64,000 nt of DNA from CBDAQA01 sp965247815 (GTDB lineage Bacteria > Planctomycetota > Phycisphaerae > Tepidisphaerales > Tepidisphaeraceae), in assembly GCA_965247815.1 (NCBI GenBank), contig CBDFHW010000012.1, forward strand, positions 1 to 64,000, written 5' to 3'. The position numbers and the translations under genes are program-made. Each line of letters starts with the position of its first letter. The stretch's first letter is position 1. The notes beneath the pieces are model-generated. The model had not been told where the DNA came from and did not search any database. It saw nothing but the letters and a program-made list of their open reading frames with translations. Positions 1-9,407 of this stretch are shown here, one piece after another.

Positions 1-30
1 CACGCTTGGGACCCATTCGGAACGTCTGCT

Positions 31-50
31 GGGGTCAAATTCGGGGTCAA
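31..50. repeat. GGGGTC direct repeat, left copy
   Basis: GGGGTCAAATTCGGGGTC with a following AA. A near copy, GGGGTCAATTCGGGGTC, occurs at 12040-12056, so the pair brackets almost the whole of island 1. It could be a boundary repeat, integrase arm-type sites or a dispersed genomic repeat. The sequence alone does not decide. Confidence 0.5.
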
Positions 51-694
51 CCTTGAGCAGAGCATGTCAGTGTGCCTGACTGGACAAACTTTCGCAACGC
101 ACTCTGGGGAACCCGCACACCGATGCACCCGCCGACACGAAACTCGTGCCCTTCGCCGAGTGTTTGGAACTTCTGCCAGTCATCCGAACAAAAATGATGT
201 GGGTCGTTCTCGTCGAGAATGTCGACCTGCTTTCCTTTCCGTGTGCGAATAACTCGATGCCAGGAGCGTCCGTCCCAGCCCGCTATGCGGAGCGGGACTC
301 GCCGTACGACGAGGTAGGTGGCCTCCTCCACCTTGAAGCCGCCCAGCAGTTCGAACATCAGGAGTTGGGTTGGAGTGCGGACCCAGACCCTGCGATCCTT
401 CGGCACGTCACAGGCGGCGACAAGAACATCGTCTTGGTCTTTGACGTGGCTGGAGGTCGCCATGTCCAAAACCCAAGAGATAACTTCTGGCCATTCTAAC
501 GACGACAACCCGATCGACGAGGCGGCTCCGCAGTGAGGGCACTCCACCCCGATATCAAATCTGGGCGCAGGCATCTGGGGTCGCTTGCTGATCCCGCCCC
601 GAACGATTACAGCATTCTCAGGCGTTACGTTTTGACGACAGTTCGGGCATCGAAAGACCTTGAGGTCGTTCTGAGCAAATTTCGGTATAATCAT
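47..694 (-). CDS. Zinc-ribbon protein of unknown function
   Basis: Protein of 215 residues. Its N-terminus has two CxxC pairs (FRCPNC near residue 12 and ECPHCG near residue 46) that would bind one zinc. The rest is alpha/beta-like with no motif I recognise. The frame stays open to 898, but I place the start at 694 because AAGGGA lies seven bases upstream and the protein-like sequence begins there. The gene diverges from the reverse transcriptase and drmABC genes and may belong to the same defence locus. Its function is not known. Confidence 0.6.
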   Translation of the reverse strand: MIIPKFAQNDLKVFRCPNCRQNVTPENAVIVRGGISKRPQMPAPRFDIGVECPHCGAASSIGLSSLEWPEVISWVLDMATSSHVKDQDDVLVAACDVPKDRRVWVRTPTQLLMFELLGGFKVEEATYLVVRRVPLRIAGWDGRSWHRVIRTRKGKQVDILDENDPHHFCSDDWQKFQTLGEGHEFRVGGCIGVRVPQSALRKFVQSGTLTCSAQG

Positions 695-1014
695 AGCAGT
701 CCCTTGTTTGAGTGAATGAGCTATCCGCACAGATTTCAGTTCCCCCTTGCTTCTACAGGTTCTAAACGCTTCCCGTACGCCAGACCGGTCAGACGCCGCA
801 ATCCGTGGCCGACGCTGCGGCGTCAGCCAGCAGCTTTTTTGCAACACGTTCCACAGATTTGGAGGAATTAGCCCGCCCTCGCTTGTCTCCTGACCCATGT
901 GTTCTCCCTTATGCGGCCTTCAGGCTGGCGATGTCTGGTGAAGCAGATGATCTCCAACACTCCATGCAGAACGGCCGCTTCTCCGTTGTCTGTCTACATT
1001 GAAACGTACCAAGG

Positions 1015-2505
1015 ATGACATCGATAGGCAGGTATGCGCTGTTAGAAGGACACAGAGATGCCCCTTCAACTGCGCATAATTCATGTACGCCAGAAATCGC
1101 CCAAGACGGCAGGCGAACACTCATCGACGTCTCTCGTGTTGTCATGTCGACCGTCATATCGGTCGTCGTTCAGAGATGGGCCGATCTGCAAACCGCAGTG
1201 AATCGAGCAAATATTTCGCTCACAAAACCCGTAGACACGAATCCGTTCCGTGCGATCACCGGTCAACACGACCTAACCGAGCGAACGGCAAGACGGATCG
1301 AGTTACGTTCACGATCCCGATTTGTACTGCGAACTGACATCAATCGATTCTATCCGTCGATCTACACGCATTCGCTTCCTTGGAGTGTTCACAGCAAGGC
1401 GGCAGTCAAAGCGCATTTGGCGGCGGGGACGTTGGGGACGTTGTGGTCAAATCAGTTGGACCTTTTTGCCCAAAGCCTTAATGACCGGCAGACGATGGGC
1501 ATACCCATCGGCCCTGACTGCTCCTTGGTTATGGCCGAAGTTCTCTTGTCAGCCGTTGACGAAGAATTGACCAACCGAATCCCCGGAATTCGTGGGATTC
1601 GCTACATCGATGATTACGAATTTGGCGTAAATCAGCACTCGGAAGCGGAATACATCGTCAGTGTTCTCCAGTCGATTCTCAGCCATTATGAACTTGCGCT
1701 AAACCCCTCGAAGACACGAATCATTACCCTTCCCGAGGTCATTGAGCCATTGTGGACTTCTCGGCTTCGCACATTCTTGTTCCGAGATGCTGGCGTGGTG
1801 GGGCAGCGGAACGATCTAACTGCTTACTTCGACATGGCATTCTCGCTTGCTAAAGCGGAACCGGATGAGGGGATTCTGAAGTACGCCGTGCCACGACTTA
1901 ACACCGTGGATGTATTCGAGGACAACTGGCCTTTGTTGGCGGGGTTATTCGGCCAATGCGTTTCGGTCGAGCCTGCATGCCTTCCTCAAGTGTGCGAGCA
2001 AATCGTACACTATCAGTCAGTCCACTTTGCCATGAATGCCGGGCTTTGGCGTGATGTGCTGAATCGAATCGTCAGCGAGAGGCTACCTCTGGGGCAGGCA
2101 AGCGAGGCCGTCTGGGCTTTGTGGCTCATGAAACAACTCAACATCTCCCTGTCGCCAGAGGCAGAAACTGCGGTTGCCCAATGCGAAGACTCCGTAGCGG
2201 CATTGATGGGGCTTGGTATGGCCAGCGTTGGCTTAGCGAATGCTGCAAATCTTACGCAACTGAATGTGTTCGCAGAACCAGCAGAACTTGGCGGGCGACA
2301 ATGGCTTCTCTGCTATGAAGGTGTTCGACAGGGCTGGATTACACCTACCTCAGGTGCGGGGACATTAGCCGCCGATCCGCAATTCGCATTTCTGCATGCA
2401 AATGGTGTTACCTTCTTTGATATAAATGCTGCACCTTCCGCACCTCGTCGATTTTTCACTGCTGGCGGTGGGGGTGGCGGTGGCGGTGGGAATTACCCTG
2501 AGTGA
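1015..2505 (+). CDS. Reverse transcriptase, defence-associated type
   Basis: RNA-directed DNA polymerase. Motif A is LRTDINRFYPSIYTH with catalytic D108. QTMGIPIGP is the motif B region, and YIDDYEF (197-203) is motif C with the paired aspartates. There is no maturase or endonuclease domain. After the RT core come about 230 helical residues, then a run of about ten glycines before the C-terminus. The sequence between the stated start and about residue 45 does not resemble an RT N-terminus, so the true start may differ or the 5' end may be damaged. The stop lies ten bases before drmA on the same strand, which suggests co-transcription. It resembles the unknown-group/DRT antiphage RTs more than retron or group II RTs, but I cannot assign a class. 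Confidence 0.82.
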   Translation: MTSIGRYALLEGHRDAPSTAHNSCTPEIAQDGRRTLIDVSRVVMSTVISVVVQRWADLQTAVNRANISLTKPVDTNPFRAITGQHDLTERTARRIELRSRSRFVLRTDINRFYPSIYTHSLPWSVHSKAAVKAHLAAGTLGTLWSNQLDLFAQSLNDRQTMGIPIGPDCSLVMAEVLLSAVDEELTNRIPGIRGIRYIDDYEFGVNQHSEAEYIVSVLQSILSHYELALNPSKTRIITLPEVIEPLWTSRLRTFLFRDAGVVGQRNDLTAYFDMAFSLAKAEPDEGILKYAVPRLNTVDVFEDNWPLLAGLFGQCVSVEPACLPQVCEQIVHYQSVHFAMNAGLWRDVLNRIVSERLPLGQASEAVWALWLMKQLNISLSPEAETAVAQCEDSVAALMGLGMASVGLANAANLTQLNVFAEPAELGGRQWLLCYEGVRQGWITPTSGAGTLAADPQFAFLHANGVTFFDINAAPSAPRRFFTAGGGGGGGGGNYPE

Positions 2506-2515
2506 GTAAAATACA

Positions 2516-5500
2516 ATGGCAAACATCTTGCCGAAATCTGTGACCGACATGCAGCTACGGGCTAAGCTCCACGGGATGGTCGTCAACGATCTGCTCGGCC
2601 CGGCCGGTGGTCCCGAGGAAGAGATCACCGAGCGCAACGTCCACGACCGCTACCTCGTCGGCGTACTCGCCCCCAGCCGGGGAACGAGCGGCCCACTGTT
2701 CGACAAGAAGCGGGCTTCTGCGCCTGCCACTGAGGGCGACGACGAAGAGGATGCCCCAGCGATTCCAGACGAACTGGCCGAGGGCGGCAGCGACAGCGTG
2801 GACGACGGCACGAGCGATCAGGACGTGCCCGTACAGCAGGCCCAGTTCCCCTCCTCGTTCGGCGTCACGTTCTGCGTCGGGTGCGACACGAAAGAACTGC
2901 AAGTTGAAGCGGCGTGGGGCCAGTACCTCAAGGTGAAGAAGGCCGATCAAGTCAATGAGCGCACCGGTAACCCGCTGTGGGTCTGGAAGCGGCATCCGAG
3001 AGGCGGCAAGCTGACGATTTCGGTCAAGGGGATGACGGTCGAGCCGGTGTGGTTTGACGTCGAATGCCCTGACGTGTACGTGCGGGGCCGCATCCGCAGT
3101 CGGGAGTCCCACTGCATCATCACGCTGTTCCTCGTAAATGGCCAACTGGAAGAGCGGCCCAACAAGGATCGGTGGTATTTGTTCCAGCCGATGCTAACCG
3201 TCAGCGCACCGGACGGATCGGCCATCTTCCAGAAGAAGCTGGACCGCCTGCCGTCCAGCACCGACCCCGCCACGAAGCTCGAAGAGCAGCGGATGGCCAT
3301 GCTCTACCGCCGCCAGGTGGAGTTTGCCGTGGGCCACGGTGTGAGCGTCCACGCCGACGTGTCGAAGGAGCGGTCGGATCGGGCAGTATCGGTGCGGACG
3401 ACCGCCATCCCCACCTACGAGGTGGCCAAGACCACGCCGCCAACCACGGCCGACGCTGCCACGAACCCGGCGTTCGGAAAGCTCGACGGCCTCGTGCTGG
3501 ACATGAAGGTGCTGGCCGAAACCCCGCAGGCGCAGCTACGGGCGAAGCTCGAACCGCTGACGCTCGCCTACAAGACGTGGATCGACGCTGAAGAAGCGAA
3601 GATCGGCGACCCCTCCGAGGGCTTGGCCTCGTACAAGGAGGCGGCGGTCGCCGCCGTCGCCCACGCTCGCAGGACACTCGAGCGAATCGAGGACGGGCTG
3701 ACGCTCGTCGGCACGGACGCCACGGCGTTCGAGGCGTTCCGGTTCATGAATCGGTCGATGTGGCTTCAGCGCACCCGCTCGCTCTACTCCGAGCAAATCC
3801 GTCAGGGCAAGGACGTTCACTACGACGATGTGGATGAGGCTAAGAACCGGACGTGGTTCCCGTTCCAGATGGCGTTCGTCCTGCTGAACATCCCGAGCGT
3901 CACGAAGCTCGACCACCCCGACCGGGGCGAGGGCCAAGAGGCCACCGCCGACCTGTTGTTCTTCCCCACGGGCGGCGGTAAGAGCGAGGCGTACCTCGGC
4001 CTGTCGGCGTACACGATGGGCCTGCGACGGCTCCAGGGCACCGTGGCGGGCCGCAGCGGCGAGAACGGAATCGCCGTGTTGATGCGGTATACGTTGCGGC
4101 TGCTGACGCTCCAACAATTCCAGCGGGCGACAGCCCTGCTTTGTGCCTGCGAGTCGATTCGCCGAGCCGACGAGACCAAGTGGGGTAAGACACCTTTTCG
4201 CATCGGCCTCTGGGTGGGTGCGAAGACGACGCCCAACTGGACGGACGACGCCGCCGAAGCGGTGATGCAGCATCGGGGCAACCAGCACGGCTTCTCGTTC
4301 GGCGGCGTCGGCACCCCTTATCAGCTTACGGCGTGCCCGTGGTGCGGAAGCACCATTGAGGCGGGCAAGCACCTCGACGTTCAGACGTTCAAGCAAGGGG
4401 CTGGTCGCACGATCACGTTCTGCGGGGACAAGACCGGCCAGTGCATGTTCAGCCGAAGGCAGGCACCGGACGAAGGGCTACCGGTCGTCGTGGTGGACGA
4501 GGAAATCTACCGCCGCCTGCCGACGATGCTGATCGCCACCGTAGACAAGTTCGCCCAGATGCCGTGGAAGGGCGAGGTGCAGATGCTCTTCGGCCAGACG
4601 AACGGCTACTGCACCCGCCACGGCTTCCGCTCGCCCGATCTGGAAGACTCCGACTCGCACCCGAAGACCAAGGGCGGCATGCCCGCCGCCAAGACGGTCG
4701 AGCAGAACCCGCTGCGCCCTCCCGATCTGATCATCCAAGACGAGCTTCACCTCATCAGCGGGCCGCTGGGCACGCTCGTTGGCCTTTACGAGACGGCGGT
4801 GGACAAGCTCTGTACGTGGGAGGTGAACGGCAAGCCGGTGCGACCGAAGCTGGTGGCCTCGACGGCGACGATCCGCAACGCCGATGCCCAAGTCCACAAC
4901 TTGTTCCTGCGTCGGCTCAACGTCTTCCCGCCGCCCGGCCTCGACGTGCGGGATAGCTTCTTCTCGCTCCAGCGCACGCCGAGCGAGCAGAACCCCGGTC
5001 GGCTGTACCTCGGAATCTGCGCCCCTGGCAAGCGGCTCAAGGCCGCTCTGATCCGGGTGTACGTCGCCTTCCTGTGCGCCGGGCAAGCCTTGTACGAGCA
5101 GCACGGGCGGGTGACCGACCCGTGGATGACGCTCGTTGGCTACTTCAACTCGATGCGTGAACTCGGCGGCATGCGCCGCCTCGTGGACGACGACGTCTTC
5201 ACCCGGTGCAAGAAGCAAGACAGGAGGGGGCTGGCCAAGCGGCTGTTCGGCACCGATTACCTTGCCGAACTGACCAGTCGGATGCGGAGCGAGGACATCC
5301 CGCAAATCCTCGACCGTCTTGAAGCGATATTCGACCCAGAGCTTGAGGTCCGGCGCAAAGAGATGACCAAGGGCAAGGACTGGAAGAACGCCCCCAAGCG
5401 TCCGCTTGACGTACTGCTGGCGACGAACATGGTGTCGGTCGGCGTTGATGTAAAGCGGCTGGGGCTGATGGTCGTGGCGGGCCAGCCGAAGGCGACCGCC

Positions 5501-6178
5501 GAATACATTCAGGCCACCAGCCGTGTGGGGCGCAATAAGCCGGGGATCGTCGTCTGCGTTTACAACTGGGCACGGCCCCGAGACCTTTCCCACTACGAGA
5601 CCTTCGAGCACTATCACGCCACGTTCTACAAGCAGGTGGAAGCCCTCTCGGTGACGCCGTTTTCCCCCGGTGCCCTCCAGCGGGGGCTGGCGGGTCTGCT
5701 CGTGTCGCTCATCCGCTTGCGGGGCGTGGAGTTCAACCCGAACGACGCTGCGGGCAAGATGCAGATCACTGACCCGTACGTGCTCGACGCCGTGGAGACC
5801 ATCGCCAGGCGGGCAGAACTCGTCGGGGACGGGACGCCGGTCGGGGATTACGTGCGAGCAGTGCTGAAGGAGAAGCTCGACCTGTGGCGGAACGAGGCAC
5901 AGAACACGGCTGGCGGGCGCACGCTGACCTACAGCGAGGTGTGGGGTCATGAGAAGAAGGGGACGAGCGTGAGCCTGCTGCAAAAGCCAGGCTTGCAGAA
6001 GTGGGAGCAGTTCACCTGCCTGAACTCCCTGCGTGAAGTCGAGCCAACGGTAAAGCTCATCATCGAGGACTTCGGGCTGGACGAGATCAACTCTGGCAAT
6101 GCGTTCGATCCGGCGACGACCTCAACTACAACGACCACGCCCAGCGATGGCGGAACCACCGGGGAGGTGCAAGCGTGA
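2516..6178 (+). CDS. drmA: DISARM-like helicase DrmA
   Basis: Superfamily 2 helicase-like protein of 1220 residues. Walker A lies in FFPTGGGKSEAYLGL (GGGKS near 486-490), the Walker B box is QDELHLISG (D742-H745), a SATATI-like motif III follows, and the arginine-finger motif VI is QATSRVGR (near 999-1006). A cysteine cluster between the Walker motifs (CPWCG near 607, then CGDKTGQC) suggests a zinc-binding insertion. In DISARM, DrmA and DrmB form the core DNA-sensing complex. Here drmB overlaps the stop by four bases and drmC follows. The order and lengths match DISARM well. The cognate methyltransferase gene is not seen nearby. Confidence 0.85.
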   Translation: MANILPKSVTDMQLRAKLHGMVVNDLLGPAGGPEEEITERNVHDRYLVGVLAPSRGTSGPLFDKKRASAPATEGDDEEDAPAIPDELAEGGSDSVDDGTSDQDVPVQQAQFPSSFGVTFCVGCDTKELQVEAAWGQYLKVKKADQVNERTGNPLWVWKRHPRGGKLTISVKGMTVEPVWFDVECPDVYVRGRIRSRESHCIITLFLVNGQLEERPNKDRWYLFQPMLTVSAPDGSAIFQKKLDRLPSSTDPATKLEEQRMAMLYRRQVEFAVGHGVSVHADVSKERSDRAVSVRTTAIPTYEVAKTTPPTTADAATNPAFGKLDGLVLDMKVLAETPQAQLRAKLEPLTLAYKTWIDAEEAKIGDPSEGLASYKEAAVAAVAHARRTLERIEDGLTLVGTDATAFEAFRFMNRSMWLQRTRSLYSEQIRQGKDVHYDDVDEAKNRTWFPFQMAFVLLNIPSVTKLDHPDRGEGQEATADLLFFPTGGGKSEAYLGLSAYTMGLRRLQGTVAGRSGENGIAVLMRYTLRLLTLQQFQRATALLCACESIRRADETKWGKTPFRIGLWVGAKTTPNWTDDAAEAVMQHRGNQHGFSFGGVGTPYQLTACPWCGSTIEAGKHLDVQTFKQGAGRTITFCGDKTGQCMFSRRQAPDEGLPVVVVDEEIYRRLPTMLIATVDKFAQMPWKGEVQMLFGQTNGYCTRHGFRSPDLEDSDSHPKTKGGMPAAKTVEQNPLRPPDLIIQDELHLISGPLGTLVGLYETAVDKLCTWEVNGKPVRPKLVASTATIRNADAQVHNLFLRRLNVFPPPGLDVRDSFFSLQRTPSEQNPGRLYLGICAPGKRLKAALIRVYVAFLCAGQALYEQHGRVTDPWMTLVGYFNSMRELGGMRRLVDDDVFTRCKKQDRRGLAKRLFGTDYLAELTSRMRSEDIPQILDRLEAIFDPELEVRRKEMTKGKDWKNAPKRPLDVLLATNMVSVGVDVKRLGLMVVAGQPKATAEYIQATSRVGRNKPGIVVCVYNWARPRDLSHYETFEHYHATFYKQVEALSVTPFSPGALQRGLAGLLVSLIRLRGVEFNPNDAAGKMQITDPYVLDAVETIARRAELVGDGTPVGDYVRAVLKEKLDLWRNEAQNTAGGRTLTYSEVWGHEKKGTSVSLLQKPGLQKWEQFTCLNSLREVEPTVKLIIEDFGLDEINSGNAFDPATTSTTTTTPSDGGTTGEVQA

Positions 6179-8067
6179 GCGAAGCAACGACCACGGAATC
6201 GACCGAGCAGTCGCCGCCCGTGTCGGGCAAGGCGATCCGCAAGTCGGAGGCGGGCGAAGTGCGCCCGAGCCAAGCCCTGAACACCTTCGGCGTCGGCTCG
6301 CTGATCGACCTGCCGAACCTGTCGGTGCTCGTCATGGGACTTGATGACTGGCCGGTCGCCCGTTCGGAAGAAATCGGGGAGGAACGGCTACTGCTGTCGG
6401 TACAGCGGGCCCTAGGCGGGCAGGTGACCAAGCTGCTGACCCCTCCCCGTGGTCCCGAGTCGTTCGGCTCGAAGACGAACTTCTTTGACGAGAGCCGCAC
6501 AATCGGCGTCCCGGTCGCCCCCTTCCCCCGCTGGTTGGTCTGCTCCGGTTGCCGCATGCTCGCCCCCATCTCGTCGGGGCTTTTCGAGGCGAAAGTCGAA
6601 CCGTACCGGCCCGACAAGACCCGGTACGTCCACAACTGCACTACCAACCGTCGCTCCCCGGTCGCCGTTCCTGCAAGGTTCGTCGTCGCCTGTGCCAAGG
6701 GGCACATGGACGACTTCCCGTGGCTCGGGTTCGTCCACCGGGACAAAGCCGGGTGCAATGGCCCGCTCGAACTGTACGAGGTGGGTGCGTCGGGCGAGGC
6801 GAGCGACGTGGAGGTTCACTGCCGGGCGTGCAACGCCCGCCGCCGCATGGCTGAGGCATTCGGGCGGGACAACGAGATTAACATGCCCCCGTGCCGGGGC
6901 CGACGCCCGCACCTGCGGGACCACGACCCGCTCGCATGCGACGTGCCGCACGTCAGGCCGATCCTTCAGGGGGCGAGCAACTCGTGGTTCCCGATCATCG
7001 TGTCGGCCCTGTCGGTGCCGCAGGCGACGGACAAGCTCGGCCAACTGGTGCAGGACAACTGGGCCACACTGGAAAAGGCCAGCACTTTGGAGATCGTGAC
7101 GGCGTTCCGCTCCATCGGCCAACTCAAAGACTTCGCCAAGTACAGCGACGCCCAGGTCTGGGAGGCAGTCGAGAAGAAGCGGAGCGGCACTGGCGAGGCC
7201 AAGCCAGAGCCGACCGACCTGAAGTCGCCCGAGTGGGCCGTCTTCTCTAACCCCGGCACTGCGCAGGAGAGTAAGGACTTCCGCCTGCGGTCGGTCGATC
7301 CGCCCGTGGGGTACGAAGCGTACTTCGAGCGGATCGTGCTGGCCGAGAAGCTGCGAGAGGTGCGTGCCCTGGTCGGCTTCACCCGCATCGAGTCGCCCCG
7401 GGACTTCGACTCTGCCGAAGAGTTCCCGAAGGAGAAGAAGGCACCGCTGTCGAGGCGGCAGTCGACGTGGGTTCCGGCCTGCGAGACCCGAGGCGAGGGC
7501 ATCTTCTTCCAGTTCTCCGAGGCGGCGATCCAGAAGTGGACGACCCGCACCGACAAGGTGGACGCCGAGTTCCGGTCGGCCCACGAACGGTGGCGGACCA
7601 ACCGCAACCTCGACCCGTCCATCGGCTACCCCGGCATCCGTTACGTGCTGCTGCACAGCTTCGCCCACGCCCTGATCCGCCAACTATCCATCGAGTGCGG
7701 GTACACCACGGCGTCGGTTGCCGAGCGCATCTACTGCCAAGAAGGGGCAGACGGGGAGCCAATGGCGGGCGTACTGATTTACACCGCTGCTCCTGACTCT
7801 GAGGGGACGCTCGGCGGGTTGTGCGCACTGGGAGAGTCGAAGAAGCTCGGGCGTCACCTCGACCAAGCCTTGGAACGGGTCGGCTTGTGCGCCTCCGATC
7901 CGCTCTGTGCCGAGCACCTGCCGAGCGTGGACACGAGCCTGCACGGTGCAGCCTGTCATGCCTGCTCGTTCCTGCCCGAGACTTCGTGCGAGCGGGGGAA
8001 CAAGTACCTCGATCGGTCAGTGCTGGTGCCCACGGTGGAGCGGCCCGATCTCGCCTTCTTCAAGTGA
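6175..8067 (+). CDS. drmB: DISARM-like DUF1998 protein DrmB
   Basis: Protein of 630 residues starting with GTG inside the drmA stop (GTGA overlap), so translation is probably coupled. Cysteine pairs occur near the N-terminus (CSGC) and near residue 220 (CRAC). The C-terminal part has the DUF1998 signature: HSFAHALIRQLS, an AERIYC stretch, GGLC, and a terminal cluster CHACSFLPETSCERGN. In DISARM, DrmB partners the DrmA helicase. A DUF1998 protein directly after such a helicase and before a phospholipase D protein is diagnostic of the family. Confidence 0.87.
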   Translation: MSEATTTESTEQSPPVSGKAIRKSEAGEVRPSQALNTFGVGSLIDLPNLSVLVMGLDDWPVARSEEIGEERLLLSVQRALGGQVTKLLTPPRGPESFGSKTNFFDESRTIGVPVAPFPRWLVCSGCRMLAPISSGLFEAKVEPYRPDKTRYVHNCTTNRRSPVAVPARFVVACAKGHMDDFPWLGFVHRDKAGCNGPLELYEVGASGEASDVEVHCRACNARRRMAEAFGRDNEINMPPCRGRRPHLRDHDPLACDVPHVRPILQGASNSWFPIIVSALSVPQATDKLGQLVQDNWATLEKASTLEIVTAFRSIGQLKDFAKYSDAQVWEAVEKKRSGTGEAKPEPTDLKSPEWAVFSNPGTAQESKDFRLRSVDPPVGYEAYFERIVLAEKLREVRALVGFTRIESPRDFDSAEEFPKEKKAPLSRRQSTWVPACETRGEGIFFQFSEAAIQKWTTRTDKVDAEFRSAHERWRTNRNLDPSIGYPGIRYVLLHSFAHALIRQLSIECGYTTASVAERIYCQEGADGEPMAGVLIYTAAPDSEGTLGGLCALGESKKLGRHLDQALERVGLCASDPLCAEHLPSVDTSLHGAACHACSFLPETSCERGNKYLDRSVLVPTVERPDLAFFK

Positions 8068-8073
8068 CCGTAT

Positions 8074-8886
8074 ATGGACAGCAGCCACGATCTGGTAGCG
8101 ACGGCGGCAGCGAGGTTGGTGGGCGAACTGCCTTTCGACACCGTTCGGATCGTCGCCGGGCTGATCGAGGCGTCGTCCGACCTGCACGCCGCCTCCTGCC
8201 GCATGTCGGAACTGCCTCACCCGCACTACCGGAAGCATGCGGGCACATTTCTGGCGCAGTGCATGTTCGCCGCCCCGGCTCTGGCCCCGCAATCGGTTGC
8301 CCTCGCACTGCTCGCCGCCGCCCGGTGCGAGCAGGCGCACCGGGACGAGCAGTCGGTGGAGCTTGTCTGGACAGGCCCGGATGCCTCGGCGATCCCGATC
8401 CGACGCACGGAGCAGGCGATCCTTCAGGTGCTCGACTCAGCCCGTCAGAGGATCACGCTAGTCAGCTACGCTGTTTACAAGATTCCGAACGTGTGCGATG
8501 CGCTGGTGCGGGCGGCACGTCGGGGCGTTCGGATCGTCGTGGTGGTCGAGACGCCCGACCGCAACGAAGGGGCGAACGAGTACAGCACGCTGAAGGCGTT
8601 AGGGCAGGACGTAGCTGGCTGTTCGAGTGTGTACTTCTGGCCCGTGAGCAAAAGGGCCGTCCACGCCAACGGGAAGACGGCCATCCTCCACATCAAGTGC
8701 GCCGTGTCGGACGGGCGGTGGCTGTTCCTGTCCAGTGCAAACCTCACCGAATACGCCTTCTCGATCAACGCCGAACTGGGCGTACTCATAACAGGCAGCG
8801 AGCTACCAGGGCGGGTAGAGGCCCAGTTCGACCGGCTCGTCTCGCTAGGCATCTGGGAACCCGTTGACAAAGACATGACTGGATGA
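8074..8886 (+). CDS. drmC: Phospholipase D-family protein DrmC
   Basis: Protein of 270 residues with one clear HKD motif, H206-I-K208 followed by four residues and D, then SSANLTEYAF, which is typical of the PLD/Nuc superfamily. The single motif implies a composite active site made by two subunits. An amphipathic segment around IRRTEQAILQVLDSA resembles the usual start of the PLD core. It is the third gene of the operon, six bases after drmB. In DISARM, DrmC is the accessory PLD component. A further, broken gene overlaps its stop (ATGA). Confidence 0.82.
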   Translation: MDSSHDLVATAAARLVGELPFDTVRIVAGLIEASSDLHAASCRMSELPHPHYRKHAGTFLAQCMFAAPALAPQSVALALLAAARCEQAHRDEQSVELVWTGPDASAIPIRRTEQAILQVLDSARQRITLVSYAVYKIPNVCDALVRAARRGVRIVVVVETPDRNEGANEYSTLKALGQDVAGCSSVYFWPVSKRAVHANGKTAILHIKCAVSDGRWLFLSSANLTEYAFSINAELGVLITGSELPGRVEAQFDRLVSLGIWEPVDKDMTG

Positions 8887-9355
8887 TTTGCATCGTTCCG
8901 ACTGGAGGTCCAGTGGGAAATGTGTCGCTGTCGGAGACGCAGGCCATCACAGGACTGGCCGAGACGCTCTACTTGCTCCTTCCTGCCCGGAGCGGGTGCG
9001 GCTGACCAGCTTGCGTAACCTGCCGCCAGCGGAGCTAGGCGTACGTGTACGATCTGACAATAATCGGGGTGGAGTTCTCTCCGTCTGGGAGATCATGACC
9101 CGAGGCCAACACGGCGAGATCAAGACAAGAGTGTCGCCGTTGGCGATCGATACCGCTTACCAGCAGTTACCTGCGTGGGAGCGACAGGTGGACCGAATCT
9201 TCCAGCTTCCTTCGATCACCCATCCATCAGCCAAGATCGACATACATGCCATCCAGGTCGAGCAGACGCTACGACGGGACCTTGTTCACCGAGGAATCGT
9301 TGGGGAGAACCGAGGCTTCGAAACGAAGTTGATCGCTTGGATCGAGATCGTGTGA
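8883..9355 (+). pseudogene. Frame-disrupted gene after drmC
   Basis: A start codon overlaps the drmC stop (ATGA) and opens a 40-residue reading frame beginning MICIVPTGG that ends at TGA near 9002. Protein-like sequence then continues in a different frame (from about LTSLRNLPP through VWEIMTRGQHGEIK to LIAWIEIV) up to 9355. The two parts look like one gene of about 155 codons split by a frameshift. I do not recognise the family. The overlap suggests it was the last gene of the DISARM-like operon. A sequencing error or a genuinely short first ORF are alternatives. Confidence 0.45.
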
Positions 9356-9407
9356 ACCATTAGCTCGATTCCATACAGCCCCTCGTAGGCGGCAGCCTCG
9401 ACGCTCG

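Noticed and set aside
4478..5983. 501-codon open frame on the minus strand inside drmA
   Set aside because: It is a shadow of the GC-rich drmA gene: it covers the helicase motifs in antisense, and its composition (proline, arginine and histidine rich) is unlike a protein.
6412..7683. 423-codon minus-strand frame inside drmB
   Set aside because: Antisense shadow of a well supported DUF1998 gene, with no ribosome binding site or motif.
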